A stretch of 64,000 bases of DNA from Campanula takesimana. Its lineage: Eukaryota > Streptophyta > Magnoliopsida > Asterales > Campanulaceae. Position numbers and translations under genes: made by a program. The notes beneath the pieces are model-generated. The model was given only the letters and a program-made list of their open reading frames with translations, was not told the DNA's origin and ran no database searches. Below are positions 43,377-54,200 of this stretch, in pieces. The number at the start of each line of letters is the position of its first letter. Position 1 is the first letter of the stretch. The stretch covers positions 229,360-293,359 of the forward strand of contig JAOWBW010001463.1 of assembly GCA_026119855.1 (NCBI GenBank), given 5' to 3'.

Positions 43377-44404
43377 ATCACTACCCCTTAAAGAAAATCC
43401 GTCCCGAATTTTAGAGTAATTTACCAAACGAATCAAACAACCAAGGATATTTCCTTTCCATTTCCTCCCGAAGTTCCCAAGTTGACCATTCAACATTATG
43501 ATTCGTTCATACCATTCTAACAAGCGGAATACTCTTGGTTCTCAATTCTTGAACTTTGATATAAATCACTCGAACTGGATGCTCTTCATAAGACATACTG
43601 GGTTCAAGATCCTCAGGTATCTCAGATAACATATAAGATGGATCATACAAATTTTTGCGAAGCACGGAGATATGAAACACGTTATGAATTCACCCAAAGA
43701 AGATGGCAACACAAGATGGTACGCAAGACTTCCAACTCTTTCTATAATTTCAAAAGGCCCATTATGACTTTTCCATCGAATAGCAAATCTCAATAGGTAG
43801 AAAGTGAGCGGGTTTTATCAATCTATCCACGACTACCCAAACTGCATCATGCTTTCAGCGAGTACGAGGCAATCCTGTTACAAAATCTATCACAGTATTT
43901 TCCAATTTCCACTCAAGATATTGTTTCAAATTCTGATACATCTTGGTACTCTCGGGATGAATAATATACTTGAACTCGTAACCCTCATCAAGAACTTGAT
44001 GTTTAATTCAATCAATATCAGGTACACATAGCCACCCTCTATAAGTTAATACTCCTTCAAGATTAAAAGAGAGATCTTTAAATTTTCTATCCTTGATTTT
44101 ATCCACTAATTTTCTCAACTCGGAGTCATCCTTCTGAACCTCTTTTATCTGTTGAATTAAAGTTGGCAATACTCTATTATTCACAAACATACTCTATGTC
44201 TCAATTCATAAGAACACCAATCTCAAGCATCTTCCATTCTCGGACCATCCTCGAAACCATGTAAGATTTCTGACTAATAGTATCTGCGACCACGTTTGTC
44301 TTGCACAGATGATAAGAGATGGTACAGTCATAGCCCTTCCTTTTGACTATAGTTACATATCCTTTTACTTTGATTTCCCGAAGTGTTACCTTGATTGTTG
44401 GCAA
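43377..44404 (-). pseudogene. G1 Pol remnant and purine tract, interior 2
   Basis: Second copy of 23155-24182 with a few percent divergence: the same integrase C-terminal, pre-integrase and RNase H scraps, in the same order and with the same junctions. The purine tract is at 43377-43395. Confidence 0.78.
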
Positions 44405-45027
44405 TTAATTGCTCCTGAGGTTGTCCTCTGTTTTGTAATGATATTCCTTGACCTCCTCGATTGTCACCGTACTGTGGTTGAGGTCTTCCTTGCCTTTCCG
44501 CACCTGATAGTTCAACTTTCCTCTTATGTTCTTCAATATGGTGCTCCACTTGATAAACTCTATCAACTGCATCTTGAACATCCTGTAACTTGTGAAATAC
44601 TAGTTGAGTTCGGATCACAGTTCTCAATCCTCTCACAAATCGCATTACCTTCCTCTCCTCAGTTGCAACTAGATGAGTACAGTACCTGGTTAACTCTGTG
44701 AATTTAGATGTATACTGAGCCACAGACATAACATTTTGCTCTAAGTTGAGAAACTCCATTCCTTTCTTGTCTTGATCCACCCGGGGAATAAAATGTTCCT
44801 TGAAGTTCTTTTAGAAAATTCTCCCAAGTATATGGTACATGAGTCTCATCCCAACAAGTTTTCAAAGCCTTCCACCAGTACTCAGTAGCTACACTCAGTT
44901 TACAAGTAGCAAACCTGACTTGATCTTTACCAAAACATCTCAGAACATCAAAGATCTTTTCCATCGATTCAATCCATATTTCCACCTTAGCTACATCGGG
45001 TTTTCCATCATAGCCTATTGGTTTCAT
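44405..45027 (-). pseudogene. G1 Gag remnant, interior 2
   Basis: Better preserved than interior 1: a 150-residue frame (44780 down to 44328) runs from Met-Asp-Gln-Asp-Lys-Lys through Glu-His-Lys-Arg-Lys to Ile-Cys-Asn-Tyr-Ser-Gln-Lys-Glu-Gly, where the knuckle's second Cys is Ser and the deletion begins. A separate N-terminal frame covers 45027-44704. Both interiors share the deletion from the knuckle to RNase H. Confidence 0.78.
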
Positions 45028-45259
45028 CTTTAAGAACTTTTGTAACCCATATCTCAGAGGTACTTGATCTTCTCCTTGTCTTTAATCATTTAAGGTTTTT
45101 ATGGCTGCTTCAAACATTCCCTTGCCTTAAAGGTCCTGACTGATCTCATTCTGTCCCAACCATTTTCAATAAGTACTTGCATAAGACTCTCAACGTTACT
45201 CACCCTATACACAACTACCCTCCTAGGTCACTTAGTCATTCTAGACCATCTACAACCAG

Positions 45260-45271
45260 GCTCTGATACCA
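45260..45271 (-). other. G1 primer binding site, interior 2
   Basis: Perfect TGGTATCAGAGC on the minus strand, two bases from LTR-c. Confidence 0.9.
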
Positions 45272-45273
45272 AC

Positions 45274-45788
45274 TGTCGCGCCCCAGACCCGTGGTCCTAC
45301 TTGGCCCCATGCTCGGGACAAGATTGGAAGATATCATAAAACACTTTTAGAAAATTTTTCGAAATATACTTTCATAGAGTTTAACAAAATCCACACTCGA
45401 AGTTCAAAGACTTCCATTTAACTTTCAAACAAACTTTTTCACAAACGAAAGTACTTAGCCCGAAGGCTTACACACTCTTATACAAATGTACAATTACCAC
45501 ACTTTAACAAAATAAGTGGTACACGGATAAAGTCTTGGGTACACTACCCCAAAGGTTATACATTTATATAATGTAACCTTTAAACCACACTTACTTTCCA
45601 AAATGTATTATCAACCCGATGTACTCCCTTGTGAAGTGACCTATCCTCCGGAGTCTCCTTTATCTAAAACAGTAAACAAATAAGGGGTGAGAATGAATCT
45701 CAGTAAGCTACTAAAATGCAACTACGTTACATGCCGAAATGATACTCGTAATTGAACAATGTCAATAAACATTCATTTAGTACATAAA
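45274..45788 (-). repeat. G1 LTR-c, first part
   Basis: TGTCGCGCCCCAGACCCG start; interrupted by cSolo at 45789. Confidence 0.9.
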
Positions 45789-46624
45789 TGTTGGTAGTGG
45801 TGCCCTAGGCACGTTTTTTTAAACGTTGTAATTGTTATCATTTATTTCATATCAATAAAGAAATGTTTTGATTATTATTGTTGTTCATGTTTACTTATAA
45901 TAATCTCCGTCCCTAGTACTTGTTAAGCACTAGTATAAAGGCTAAATGATCATGGGATGATCATGTTAGATTTATGGGTACTTGTTTGGAACAAGGTACT
46001 GGACATGACCCGCTGTATGAGATTTATGTCATGGTCTATGTCGTACATATATCTCATATTAGTTATGTCATTCGAATCCTTAGACATGAAGTTATTATAG
46101 TCTTCCACTTAATGAACATTATGTTTGACATATTCAAACGCTAACTTTAACCGGGAAGTTATAAAGGGTATGATTGGCATAATCGGATTCACGTAGGGAA
46201 GAATAATAAGCTAAATGGATTTGTCCCTCTTCGGAGAGATGTCAAGCTTAGGCCTCTCGTAGGAATGATGTTGATGAAAATGTTCAGCCGGACTCAAATG
46301 AATTGATTAGATCAATGTCATTTGGATTATCAACATATTCGGAATCGAGAAAGTATTGAACAAAACAAGTTGACTTGTTGACCATGACTTGTGTTCAATG
46401 ACATCGTGGACAAAGGGATTATGACATATTCTAAAGGAATGCGAACTTGTATCTAGTTATACTATTTGGGCAGGTATGACGGTTTGCTAGAACCTAATCA
46501 TATCTTATGGTTTCATGTTTGAATCCATTGCCAACTTAGTATAATCCTAGAGGGTCACACACAATAGAACGAATCTTAAATAAGAACTATATTGGAATTT
46601 TGGAAACTTTGGGAATCTGGACAA

Positions 46625-46733
46625 GTGGGCGACCACACAGAATGGCTTGGGCGGCCACACAGTTTGGGTCAGTTAGTACCAGAAACCTTCCAGATAGATG
46701 TGCGACCGCACAAGGTTTTTGGGCGGCCGCACA
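46625..46733 (+). promoter_or_regulatory. Type A GC cassette, cSolo
   Basis: Cores start at 46629, 46651, 46702 and 46723: spacing 22, 51, 21, the same as gypsy G1. Motifs include TGTGCGACCGCACA and GGGCGGCCGCACA. CCTTCCAGATAGATG (46686-46700) is shared with G1. Confidence 0.78.
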
Positions 46734-46823
46734 CCATGTCGGGACTGGTTTCCTTATTTGATTTGGAAAAGAATTTTAGACAGGTTTAGACACAAGTTTC
46801 CTATTTGGAATAGGTCTAACTTG

Positions 46824-46831
46824 TATATAAA
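46824..46831 (+). promoter_or_regulatory. TATA-like box, cSolo
   Basis: TATATAAA about 90 bp after the cassette and 450 bp before the LTR end. Confidence 0.65.
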
Positions 46832-47276
46832 CAGCCAAATTCGGCCAGAATCAAAGAAAATGCTTTGTGCAAGTCTCCAAAGAGTTTGAGAGAGTTTTAT
46901 TTTGTTCTAAGATATCCTAGATTGAGGAACAAAATAATACACAAACAAAATTCCGTATAGTTCATATTGATTGTGAAAACGTGTTTCACAATTTTGGTCT
47001 AGCAACCAAGATCAAGTGTTCTTGATATTCGTTCGTCGTGTGGATACCGCTAGAGGGTGAAGCTTATTATCTTCGAAGTTTGTGTTCTTACTTCTGTGAT
47101 CAAAGCTTCAAGTTCTTCACCAAGATCAAAGGCCAAATTCAAAGTCATCAAGGGTTAGTTTTTTAGTATTCATATTGTTGTATTTGATCTAATCATATGA
47201 ATGGATCTATGGGCTTTGGGTTTCATAAAATTTTAAATGCTATATTCCGCTGCGCATGTTACTACGAAACCCAACA

Positions 47277-48866
47277 ATAACATGAGAGGCAAAGCCAACT
47301 CATCACACTACACATAAGGCGGAAATAAACATTCATAAGTGGATACTGAGCCAAGGTTCTCGAATCAAAAATATAACCATCTGAGAGGTATCAACTGAGC
47401 AGCATCAAAGAGCTGAAGCCGGGATCCCGAAAACCAACCATAACCATAAGAACCAAAGTAACAACGGGGGGAAATATGACACAAAGTCATAACCAAATGC
47501 TCACCCAAGGGAGCGATTCATCCCATGCAAGGCCAATCTGGACTGGGGAAAATAGAAAAGGTAATAGTGGAAAACCTTATAGTGAACTTGGCTCGTGTGC
47601 CACTATAATTCTCCCAATACCTGACTCAAGGTACCAATGGAAAACCTTATAGTGAACTTAGCTTGTGCCACTATAATTCTCCCACTGCCTGACTCAACAA
47701 CAAGTACCAGCTGGACTTTAAACACGAGCATAGTAATGAATACTTGCTTAAACAACAACCGGAGGCAATGATTCCAAAGTAGGGAACCAAGCCAAACACA
47801 TCACAAAGATGAACCAATCCAAACCACATCAAAAGATGTTCAACAATATCCAATTAACATTCAGTCAAATTCCACAACACTTATATTCACAAAGGAACCG
47901 ATTTCAAACACTAGGGTGTTCCACAACAACCCTCTAGGTACTCTAGAATATCACCTAGGACCTAGACCAAAATTGAACTCTAAATCACTTAGATTGAAAC
48001 AACTCAAACTTTTCAGCAGCCCTGGACGGTCGCCCACACCAGCCTGTGCGGCCTCCCAAAATGCTCTGTCCCACAACCAAAACCTTCCAGATAGATGGGC
48101 GGTCGCACGCCCTATTTGGGCGGCCACCCAACCCACTCGACAGGCCAAAATGTACTAAATTTTACTCCCCTCGTTTCACCGTTCCAAAAGTATTAACACA
48201 CTTATACTTCCCTTACCATTCAAAACCAACTTTCCAAATACTCCCTTTTTCCCAAAATTACAAGTATCACAAATATTATCCAAATCACAGAAATAACAAT
48301 CACAAGTATCAAGTATAACATATATGACCATTTTAACATTTAAAGGGGGATTAGTAACTTACCTATTCCGATGAAAGTATCGCAGAAATAATATTTGATC
48401 GGGTAGAAATGACCTACTCAACGCCCTGATCATTTTTATATAATTAGATTTTAAAACGGAGAAGTAATTAAAAAGATAGAAATTAAAATAGGAAAATAAC
48501 TTACTCCTATCGTCTTCATAGCCTAGGGAGAAACTAAGAAATGTTTGCTGAGTATGAATATGCAGAGAGGGAGGAGAAGTGATAAGTATATAAAGATTTT
48601 TTTAACCAAGTTTTTATTTTGGTCACTCTAGTTCAATTTAAACAAATAAACCCCTAAGGTTATAATTCTACTAAGGACCGTAAGGTTTCAACTTAATCAA
48701 TTAACTCCCTTAACCATTATTACTACTAACTAAATAAATAACACCATTAATCAAACAATATGTGCAAGTCATAAAATATGATGCAACACATAAAATGCAC
48801 ACATACGTTCAAATTAAAATCCCCAAAAATATAAAATAAATAAGGACGGGTTTTGGGGTCGTTACA
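47277..48866 (-). repeat. G1 LTR-c, remainder
   Basis: Continues to GGGGTCGTTACA and the TSD CTGCC (48867-48871). It carries the 70-bp duplication (47568-47637 and from 47638) and a type A cassette at about 48023-48130. Confidence 0.9.
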
Positions 48867-48871
48867 CTGCC
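48867..48871. repeat. G1 target-site duplication, right
   Basis: CTGCC, matching 21116-21120. Taking out 21121-48866 and one TSD copy restores the T1 RT frame across the junction. Confidence 0.92.
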
Positions 48872-49992
48872 CGTTGATAAGTATCCCCAGCGTTTTTCAA
48901 CCCAAACGGCATGACAGTATAACAGAAAGTACCCCATAGAGTGGTGAAGGCTGTCTTCTCTTGGTCTTTCTCGGCCATCTTAATCTGGTTATAGCCAGCA
49001 AACCCATCTATAAATGACTTGACCTCGTAGTTGGCAGTCGCATCTACTAACATGTCAATATTGGGCAGGGGGAAGTCGTCTTTCGGAGTAGCCTTATTGA
49101 GATCTCTGGAATCCACACATACTATAACTTTACCATTGGACTTCTTGACAGTCACGATGTTGGACAACCAAGTCGGGTATTCAATCACCCTAATGAAGCC
49201 TACGCTGAGTAGCTTTTCAATCTCTTCTTTCACTTGCAGGGACCATTCCGGCTTAATGCAGCGTAGTTTTTGTTTAACTGGCTTGGCATCTGGTGCTGTC
49301 GAGATTCTATGCTCTACAATCGAGTTATCAAGCCCCGGTATGTCCTTGTAAGACCATGCAAAAACGTCCACGTACTCCTTGAGTAACTCAATCAATGCTT
49401 CCCTCTCGGCTCCGCTGAAGAAGCTCCCAATCTGCATTTCCTTTGGCTCGGCTTCGGTTCCCAAATTCACACACGTTAGCACCTCATCGGTAGCTTGGGC
49501 TCGAGATTCCCTTTGATTAATAACATGTTCTGAAATTTCTTTTATGTATTCATCATTAAGTGTGTCTGTGTCCGCCTCTTCTAACGAGTCATTATTAACT
49601 AAGTGTATATCATTAGGTTGATCATTAGCTAATTTATCATTTAAAAGAGTGGCTATGGAGGGATACTCGGAAAGGTCGACGGCTTTATTCATGGTAAAAG
49701 GGAATATAGCGTTTGCAATAAGGTCATAGTCTTCAGACGTGAGGTCATAAGACTTAGAGGAAGACTCAAATTCAAAGCTAAAAATACTATACTCGGGGGA
49801 GGAAGAAGTGACGGGAGGTGCTGCGGGAGGAGCGACAGGAGAATAATTAAGCCCCAATGTCCCCACCATGAACTCAGGAGTAGCTATGGGACCTCCGAGC
49901 GTGCACCAATTCTTCAGTTTGCCCTCCATGGGTACCACCAATGTCCTCGGATCAATGTCTTTCTTTGATTCATCCCCAATAGCGGCTACCAT
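48872..49992 (-). pseudogene. T1 reverse transcriptase, N-terminal part (Tat lineage)
   Basis: The minus-strand frame is about 376 residues including a variable N-terminal linker rich in Asp, Glu and Ser. RT hallmarks begin about residue 205: Phe-Ala-Trp-Ser-Tyr-x-Asp-x-Pro-Gly, then the conserved Glu-His-Arg, Lys-Gln-Lys-x-Arg, Pro-Leu-Pro-Asn-Ile-Asp, Gly-Tyr-Asn-Gln-Ile, and finally Met-Pro-Phe-Gly-Leu-Lys-Asn-Ala. Tat-type elements read Asn-Ala-Gly-Ala-Thr-Tyr-Gln here; this copy has Asp-Thr-Tyr-Gln. The frame ends in the G1 LTR two codons on; the protein continues at 21120. Confidence 0.88.
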
Positions 49993-50499
49993 GTCATTGT
50001 CGAGCCCCAGATAACCCAGATGTTGAAGCAGATATTAGCCGTCCCACGTCTCAGTCAAACCCGGAGTCTCTGTGGTTTCTGTTGTCGGCTTGTCGAGGGT
50101 TTCATCTTCTAACTGATCAGCCAAGTCGCTTGTGACTTCGGTGGCATACTCGTACTTAGTGGTTTTGATTCTGCCGTATCCTCGTTGTATTCCATATAAG
50201 TCAGCATCAAGTTGGCCTGTCGAATTCTATGTCTCTGAAGATCTCGAACCCTTTCTGTAACTTGCCGGTGTGATCAAACCACGGTTCTGAAAATTCAAAA
50301 CACGAAAACTCCTCGCCTTCCTTAACGAAGTAACTGTTAAGGGAGAGGCGGATGGCCGCATTTCAGGCTTCTTGTATGGCAAATTCACTTTCTTGAGGAA
50401 TTCTATCCTTTTCTGTTCTGCTCTGTCTTCGGGAGTGAGGGTGTATCTAAGGCCAAACAGCCCTCGGTGATCAACTTCTTCAATCAGATTCGTGGGACC
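49993..50499 (-). pseudogene. T1 polyprotein linker between G-patch-like region and RT
   Basis: No long frame remains, but order and spacing place it inside the T1 polyprotein. Fragments on the minus strand suggest frameshifted linker sequence. Nothing else is seen. Confidence 0.45.
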
Positions 50500-50736
50500 T
50501 TACAAGTTCTTACCAAGCCCCAACCCCGGTATGAAGCCCATGTTCCGCAATATTTTGACAACGGGTACCACCCTGTCTGATGTCTTTGTGAGGTCAATTG
50601 AACAGATCTGTGCCTGAGCAACTACTTCAAAGCCGTTGAATAGTCTACTCTCCTCTCCATGCTGTATTTGTAAAACGGGAATGCCCTTGGTGTCCGTCCC
50701 GTGGGCAGTTACTAGATCACTGTAGATAATAGTCAC
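50500..50736 (-). pseudogene. T1 G-patch-like segment between protease and RT
   Basis: 78 residues: Met-Thr-Ile-Ile-Tyr-Ser-Asp-Leu start, Gly-Thr-Asp-Thr-Lys-Gly-Ile-Pro-Val-Leu, then Met-Gly-Phe-Ile-Pro-Gly-Leu-Gly-Leu-Gly-Lys-Asn. The Gly-rich end resembles the G-patch-like block known between protease and RT in Tat/Ogre polyproteins. It supports the assignment to Tat; its role is not established. Confidence 0.65.
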
Positions 50737-50763
50737 CTCGCTACCAGACTGAAACTTTACACA

Positions 50764-51087
50764 TTAATGCAAGGAAGAGGGCACTCCGCCTGACTGATGT
50801 AGCCACGGCCCTCCGAGGAGGAGTGAGAAGGTTGTGGGAATGTCTATGACATGGAATTCGGTGGGTAGGATTTTGGTTCCAATCGTGATGGGCAGGGTGA
50901 CAACGCCTATAACTGCGCAACAGGTTGAGTCATAAGCTTTGATTGTTTGCTTAGACGGGCTCAAATCAACACCATGGACATCGACTACATCCATCATCCT
51001 TGACGGCAAGATGTTAATAGCAGAACCATTATCGACGAATACACGGGGAATCTTCTTGCCATCCACCTCTACAGTAATATACAGGGG
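50764..51087 (-). pseudogene. T1 protease
   Basis: Leu-Tyr-Ile-Thr-Val-Glu-Val-Asp-Gly ... Val-Phe-Val-Asp-Asn-Gly-Ser-Ala-Ile-Asn-Ile-Leu-Pro is the retropepsin active site (Asp-Asn-Gly-Ser for the usual Asp-x-Gly-Ala/Ser). Ile-Gly-Val-Val-Thr-Leu-Pro-Ile and Phe-x-Val-Ile-Asp-Ile follow. C2 inserted just inside the N-terminal edge; host sequence upstream (59694 on) continues the same phase up to the TSD. It is broken downstream of Leu-Leu-Leu-Gly-Gly-Pro-Trp-Leu-His. Confidence 0.85.
51083..51087. repeat. C2 target-site duplication, left
   Basis: AGGGG, repeated at 59689-59693. Confidence 0.92.
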
Positions 51088-52602
51088 TGTTGGTAGTGGT
51101 GCCCTAGGCACGTTTAATAAACGTTGTAATTGTTATCATTTATTTCATATCAATAAAGAGATGTTTTGATTATTATTGTTGTTCATGTTTACTTATAATA
51201 ATCCCCGTCCCTAGTACTTATTAAACACTAGTATAAAGGCTAAATGATCATGAGATGATCATGTTAGATTTATGGGTACTTGTTTGGAACAAGGTACTGT
51301 ACATGACCCGCTGTATGAGATTTATGTCATGGTCTATGTCGTACATATATCTCATATTAGTTATGTCATTTGAATCCTTAGACATGAAGTTATTATAGTC
51401 TTCCACTTGATGAACATTGTGTTTGACATATTCAAACGCTACCTTAACACGGTAGTTATAAAGGGTATGATTGGCATAATCGGATTCCTGTTGGGAAGAA
51501 TAATAAGCTAAATGGATTTGTCCCTCCACGGAGAGATGTCAAGCTTGGGCCCCTCGAAGGAATAATGTTGATGAAATGTTCCGCCGGACTCAAATGGATT
51601 GATTGGATCAACAGCATTTGAATTATCAACATATTCGGAATCGAGAAAGTATTGAACAAGACAAGTTGACTGTTTGACCATGACTTGTGTTTAATGACAT
51701 CGTGGACAAAGGGATTGTGACATATTCTAAAGGAATGTGAACTTGTATCTAGTTATACTATTTGGGTAGGTATGACGGTTTGCTAGAACCTAATCATATC
51801 TTATGGGATAATGTTTGAGCCCATTGCCAACTTAGTATAATCCTAGAGGGTCACACACAATAGAACGAATCTTAAATAACAGGACTATATTGGCATCTAG
51901 GGTCGGAGGACCTCCAAGGAATTTCTGGAAATATTCTGGGCCTCCTGGTCAACCAAACGGGAGCTTGGGTTGGACCAGGCGGGCGCCTGAATGAAGTCTG
52001 GAAGACCTGGACCTTCTGTTCAAAATGAGCGGGCGCCTGGGTTGAACCAGGCGGGCGCCCGGTGCCGACAGGAAAATTCCTAATTCGATTAGGAAAGGTT
52101 TTTGGCACAAGTTACCTATTTGGAATAGGTCTTAATTGTGTATAAAAACCCCAATTCGGCCAGACCATATTGACTAGTGCTTTTGTGAGTCTCAAAGAGG
52201 TTGAGAGAGATTTTATTTTGTTCTAAGATATCATTGATTGAGGAACAAAATAATTCACAAATAAATTCCATATAGTTCTTTATTATATTGTGAAAATGTG
52301 TTTCATAATATTGGTCTAGCAACCAAGATCAAAGAAGCTCCTTTGATATTCGTTCGAAGTGTGGATACCGCTAGAGGGTGAAAATCATCATCTTCAAAGT
52401 TCGTGTTCAAGCTTTGTGATCGTGATCAAGTCTTCAAATCTCCACCAAAGACCAAGAGAAAATTTGATAGCCATCAAGGGTTAGTTTTTCCTTTATTCAT
52501 CATGTTGTATTTGATTTAATCATATGAACGGATCCATGGCTTTGGGTTTCTTAAAATTTTAATTGCTATCTTCCGCTGCGCATGTTACTTGGAAACCCAA
52601 CA
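51088..52602 (+). repeat. C2 5' LTR
   Basis: TGTTGGTAGTGG ... AAACCCAACA. TATA-like TATAAAAA at 52141-52148, about 80 bp after the type B cassette. It is related to cSolo except in the cassette interval. Confidence 0.94.
51955..52062 (+). promoter_or_regulatory. Type B GC cassette, C2 5' LTR
   Basis: Four motifs, the first decayed (ACGGGAGCTTGG), then AGGCGGGCGCCTGA, AGCGGGCGCCTGG and AGGCGGGCGCCCGG. Spacing follows the 3' LTR (22, 50, 22). The central gap has GTCTGGAAGACCTGG. Confidence 0.78.
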
Positions 52603-52603
52603 G

Positions 52604-52615
52604 TGGTATCAAAGC
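52604..52615 (+). other. C2 primer binding site (tRNA-iMet type)
   Basis: TGGTATCAAAGC, one base after the LTR. Confidence 0.9.
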
Positions 52616-54200
52616 CCCGTTCATGTTGATTAATTCAATTCTTGGATCATGTTAAGTGTATATAAATTGTTTATGTGCCAAGCATGATATGAATATTGGA
52701 TTATATGATGTTTATGTGTTTTGTGATTTTGTGAGGTTTATTGTTTTGCAACTTTAATAGCACGATTCAATCGCAATAAAAATTATGGTGGATTCTGAAT
52801 TATTTCGATTATTGATTTTTGATTAGATCAAAGTTTTAATAATCGGGGAAAAATAATTTTGAGACAAAATTTTCGAACTTGAAAATTCTATGCCATTCTG
52901 ACCATACAGGCGCTCGCCCGCGCTGGACCAGGCGCGCGCGCGTTGCAGGCGCACGCTCGCGCTGGACCAGGCGCGCGCTCGCTAGGCCAGAATGAAATAT
53001 TCTGATTTTGTTCAAAATCTGATTTTGGATTTTTTCGATAAATTTGACAAAACCAGTAACAGAACCAGTCCAGACTTGTTGATCTGGAATGGGTTTTGGG
53101 TAGTTGGTTTGTGTGTGGATTTTGGGGTTTGATTTTCTTATTTGTTTTAGTCTTGTGATTCTAAGATTGGTTCAAGGTTTGGATGGCTAATCTGCGTTCA
53201 TCGAGATTGTGTTTCCCAAAATTGATCGCAATCAAAGTTTCAAAGATAAAACGAAGTTAGAATTATGAAGAGTTCATAATTGCTAAAATTGAGAAACAAA
53301 ATTCTTGATTCAAAGTTTGGAGATCCATGTGGAATTGTGAATGCAATTGGCCTACGTTCATCGAGACCATCTATTGCTTAGTTTCGGCCACATGGACTAC
53401 TTTCTTGGTTTCTTGAATTAGTGCGGGATTGTGGTTGCCTAATGGCTTAGTTCGACCGCACTTCTTGTTGTCTTGATTTGGAGATAATAACCAAAGTTGA
53501 AATAGTCTCATCCTCATAATTATAGAGAAACTAATGACACATAAATATCATGCTTAAATTAATGGAGATTAATTTAGTGGCCAAACTTGATGTGTAACAT
53601 GTTTATATTATGTGCTCATAAATGTGTTATACGCTATATGTGATGAACCTTCAAAGAAAGTTTTAAGTCCTTCTTTGCCATGCCATGATTAAAACACTTG
53701 TTTATATATGGGTGATTTTGATGTGGGTTCGCCTCCGCGAAGTGCATTGATTTTATTCATATATGAGCAAGATGAGGTTCATTAATTTAATGTGGGCTTG
53801 CCTCCGCAAGGTGCGTTAAATTGAATGGTTCCTATGCGTTTAAAATGGTCGGACTTAATTAGGCGTCAAAACAGTTTTGGGCCTAGGCAAAAGATGAGAT
53901 TAAACATGCTTTTTGAAATCGGATTTCTCAAAGAATCTCATAAAAAGGATCTAAGAATCATATGGGATACGATTGACATGATTGTCTACCTAATTAATTT
54001 AGTTTTTGAGCGGTCCGCCTCCGTGGACTCAAAAGTTAAATTAAAGTTGGATCTTAGCCCAATTAAATTATATTATACATTGGATGTATAAGAAGGTTAT
54101 ATAATTTAGTGGGAGTATTTTGTTTGAAAAATACATTGTTTATCTCTTTAATGAAAACCGGTACTTATTAAATTTTTGAAATTTTGCATATTTGTAGATA
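52616..54200 (+). other. C2 untranslated leader
   Basis: No real gene. It contains a GC-rich 39-bp duplication (52907-52984) and a 69-bp-period pair of GTGGG(T/C)T(T/C)GCCTCCGC words at 53723 and 53792, with a third, looser GCCTCCG at 54016. Confidence 0.75.
52907..52984 (+). repeat. GC-rich 39-bp tandem duplication in C2 leader
   Basis: Two units, 52907-52945 and 52946-52984, each starting CAGGCGC and containing CGCGCTGGACCAGGCGCGCG. Embedded in A+T-rich leader and related in wording to the type B cassette. Confidence 0.8.

Larger units (their letters stand above)
45789..47276 (+). mobile_element. cSolo: solo copia LTR
   Basis: 1488 bp, TGTTGGTAGTGG ... AAACCCAACA, inserted in G1 LTR-c. 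The flanks are ATAAA and ATAAC, a 5-bp TSD with one mismatch; other G1 LTRs read ATAAC here. It is related to the C2 LTR along its length (same start, gacccgctgtatgag, ggtcacacacaatagaacg, cctatttggaataggtct) except for the cassette interval. There is no interior, so it is the product of LTR-LTR recombination. Confidence 0.92.
21121..48866 (-). mobile_element. G1: gypsy chromovirus array (three LTRs, two interiors) with nested G2, G3 and cSolo
   Basis: G1 spans 27.7 kb because G2 (26490-42766) and cSolo (45789-47276) lie inside it. Without them it reads, left to right, LTR-a (21121-23154), interior 1 (23155-25050), LTR-b (25051-26489 plus 42772-43376), interior 2 (43377-45273), LTR-c (45274-45788 plus 47277-48866). 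One TSD pair, CTGCC, flanks the whole array, so it entered as one element and then grew by unequal recombination. Both interiors carry the same pol deletion, so the element was already non-autonomous. It interrupts the T1 reverse transcriptase. Orientation is minus. Confidence 0.9.

Noticed and set aside
53825..54091. 88-residue frame in the C2 leader before Gag
   Set aside because: No similarity to any retroelement protein and it lies in the variable leader; probably a chance frame.
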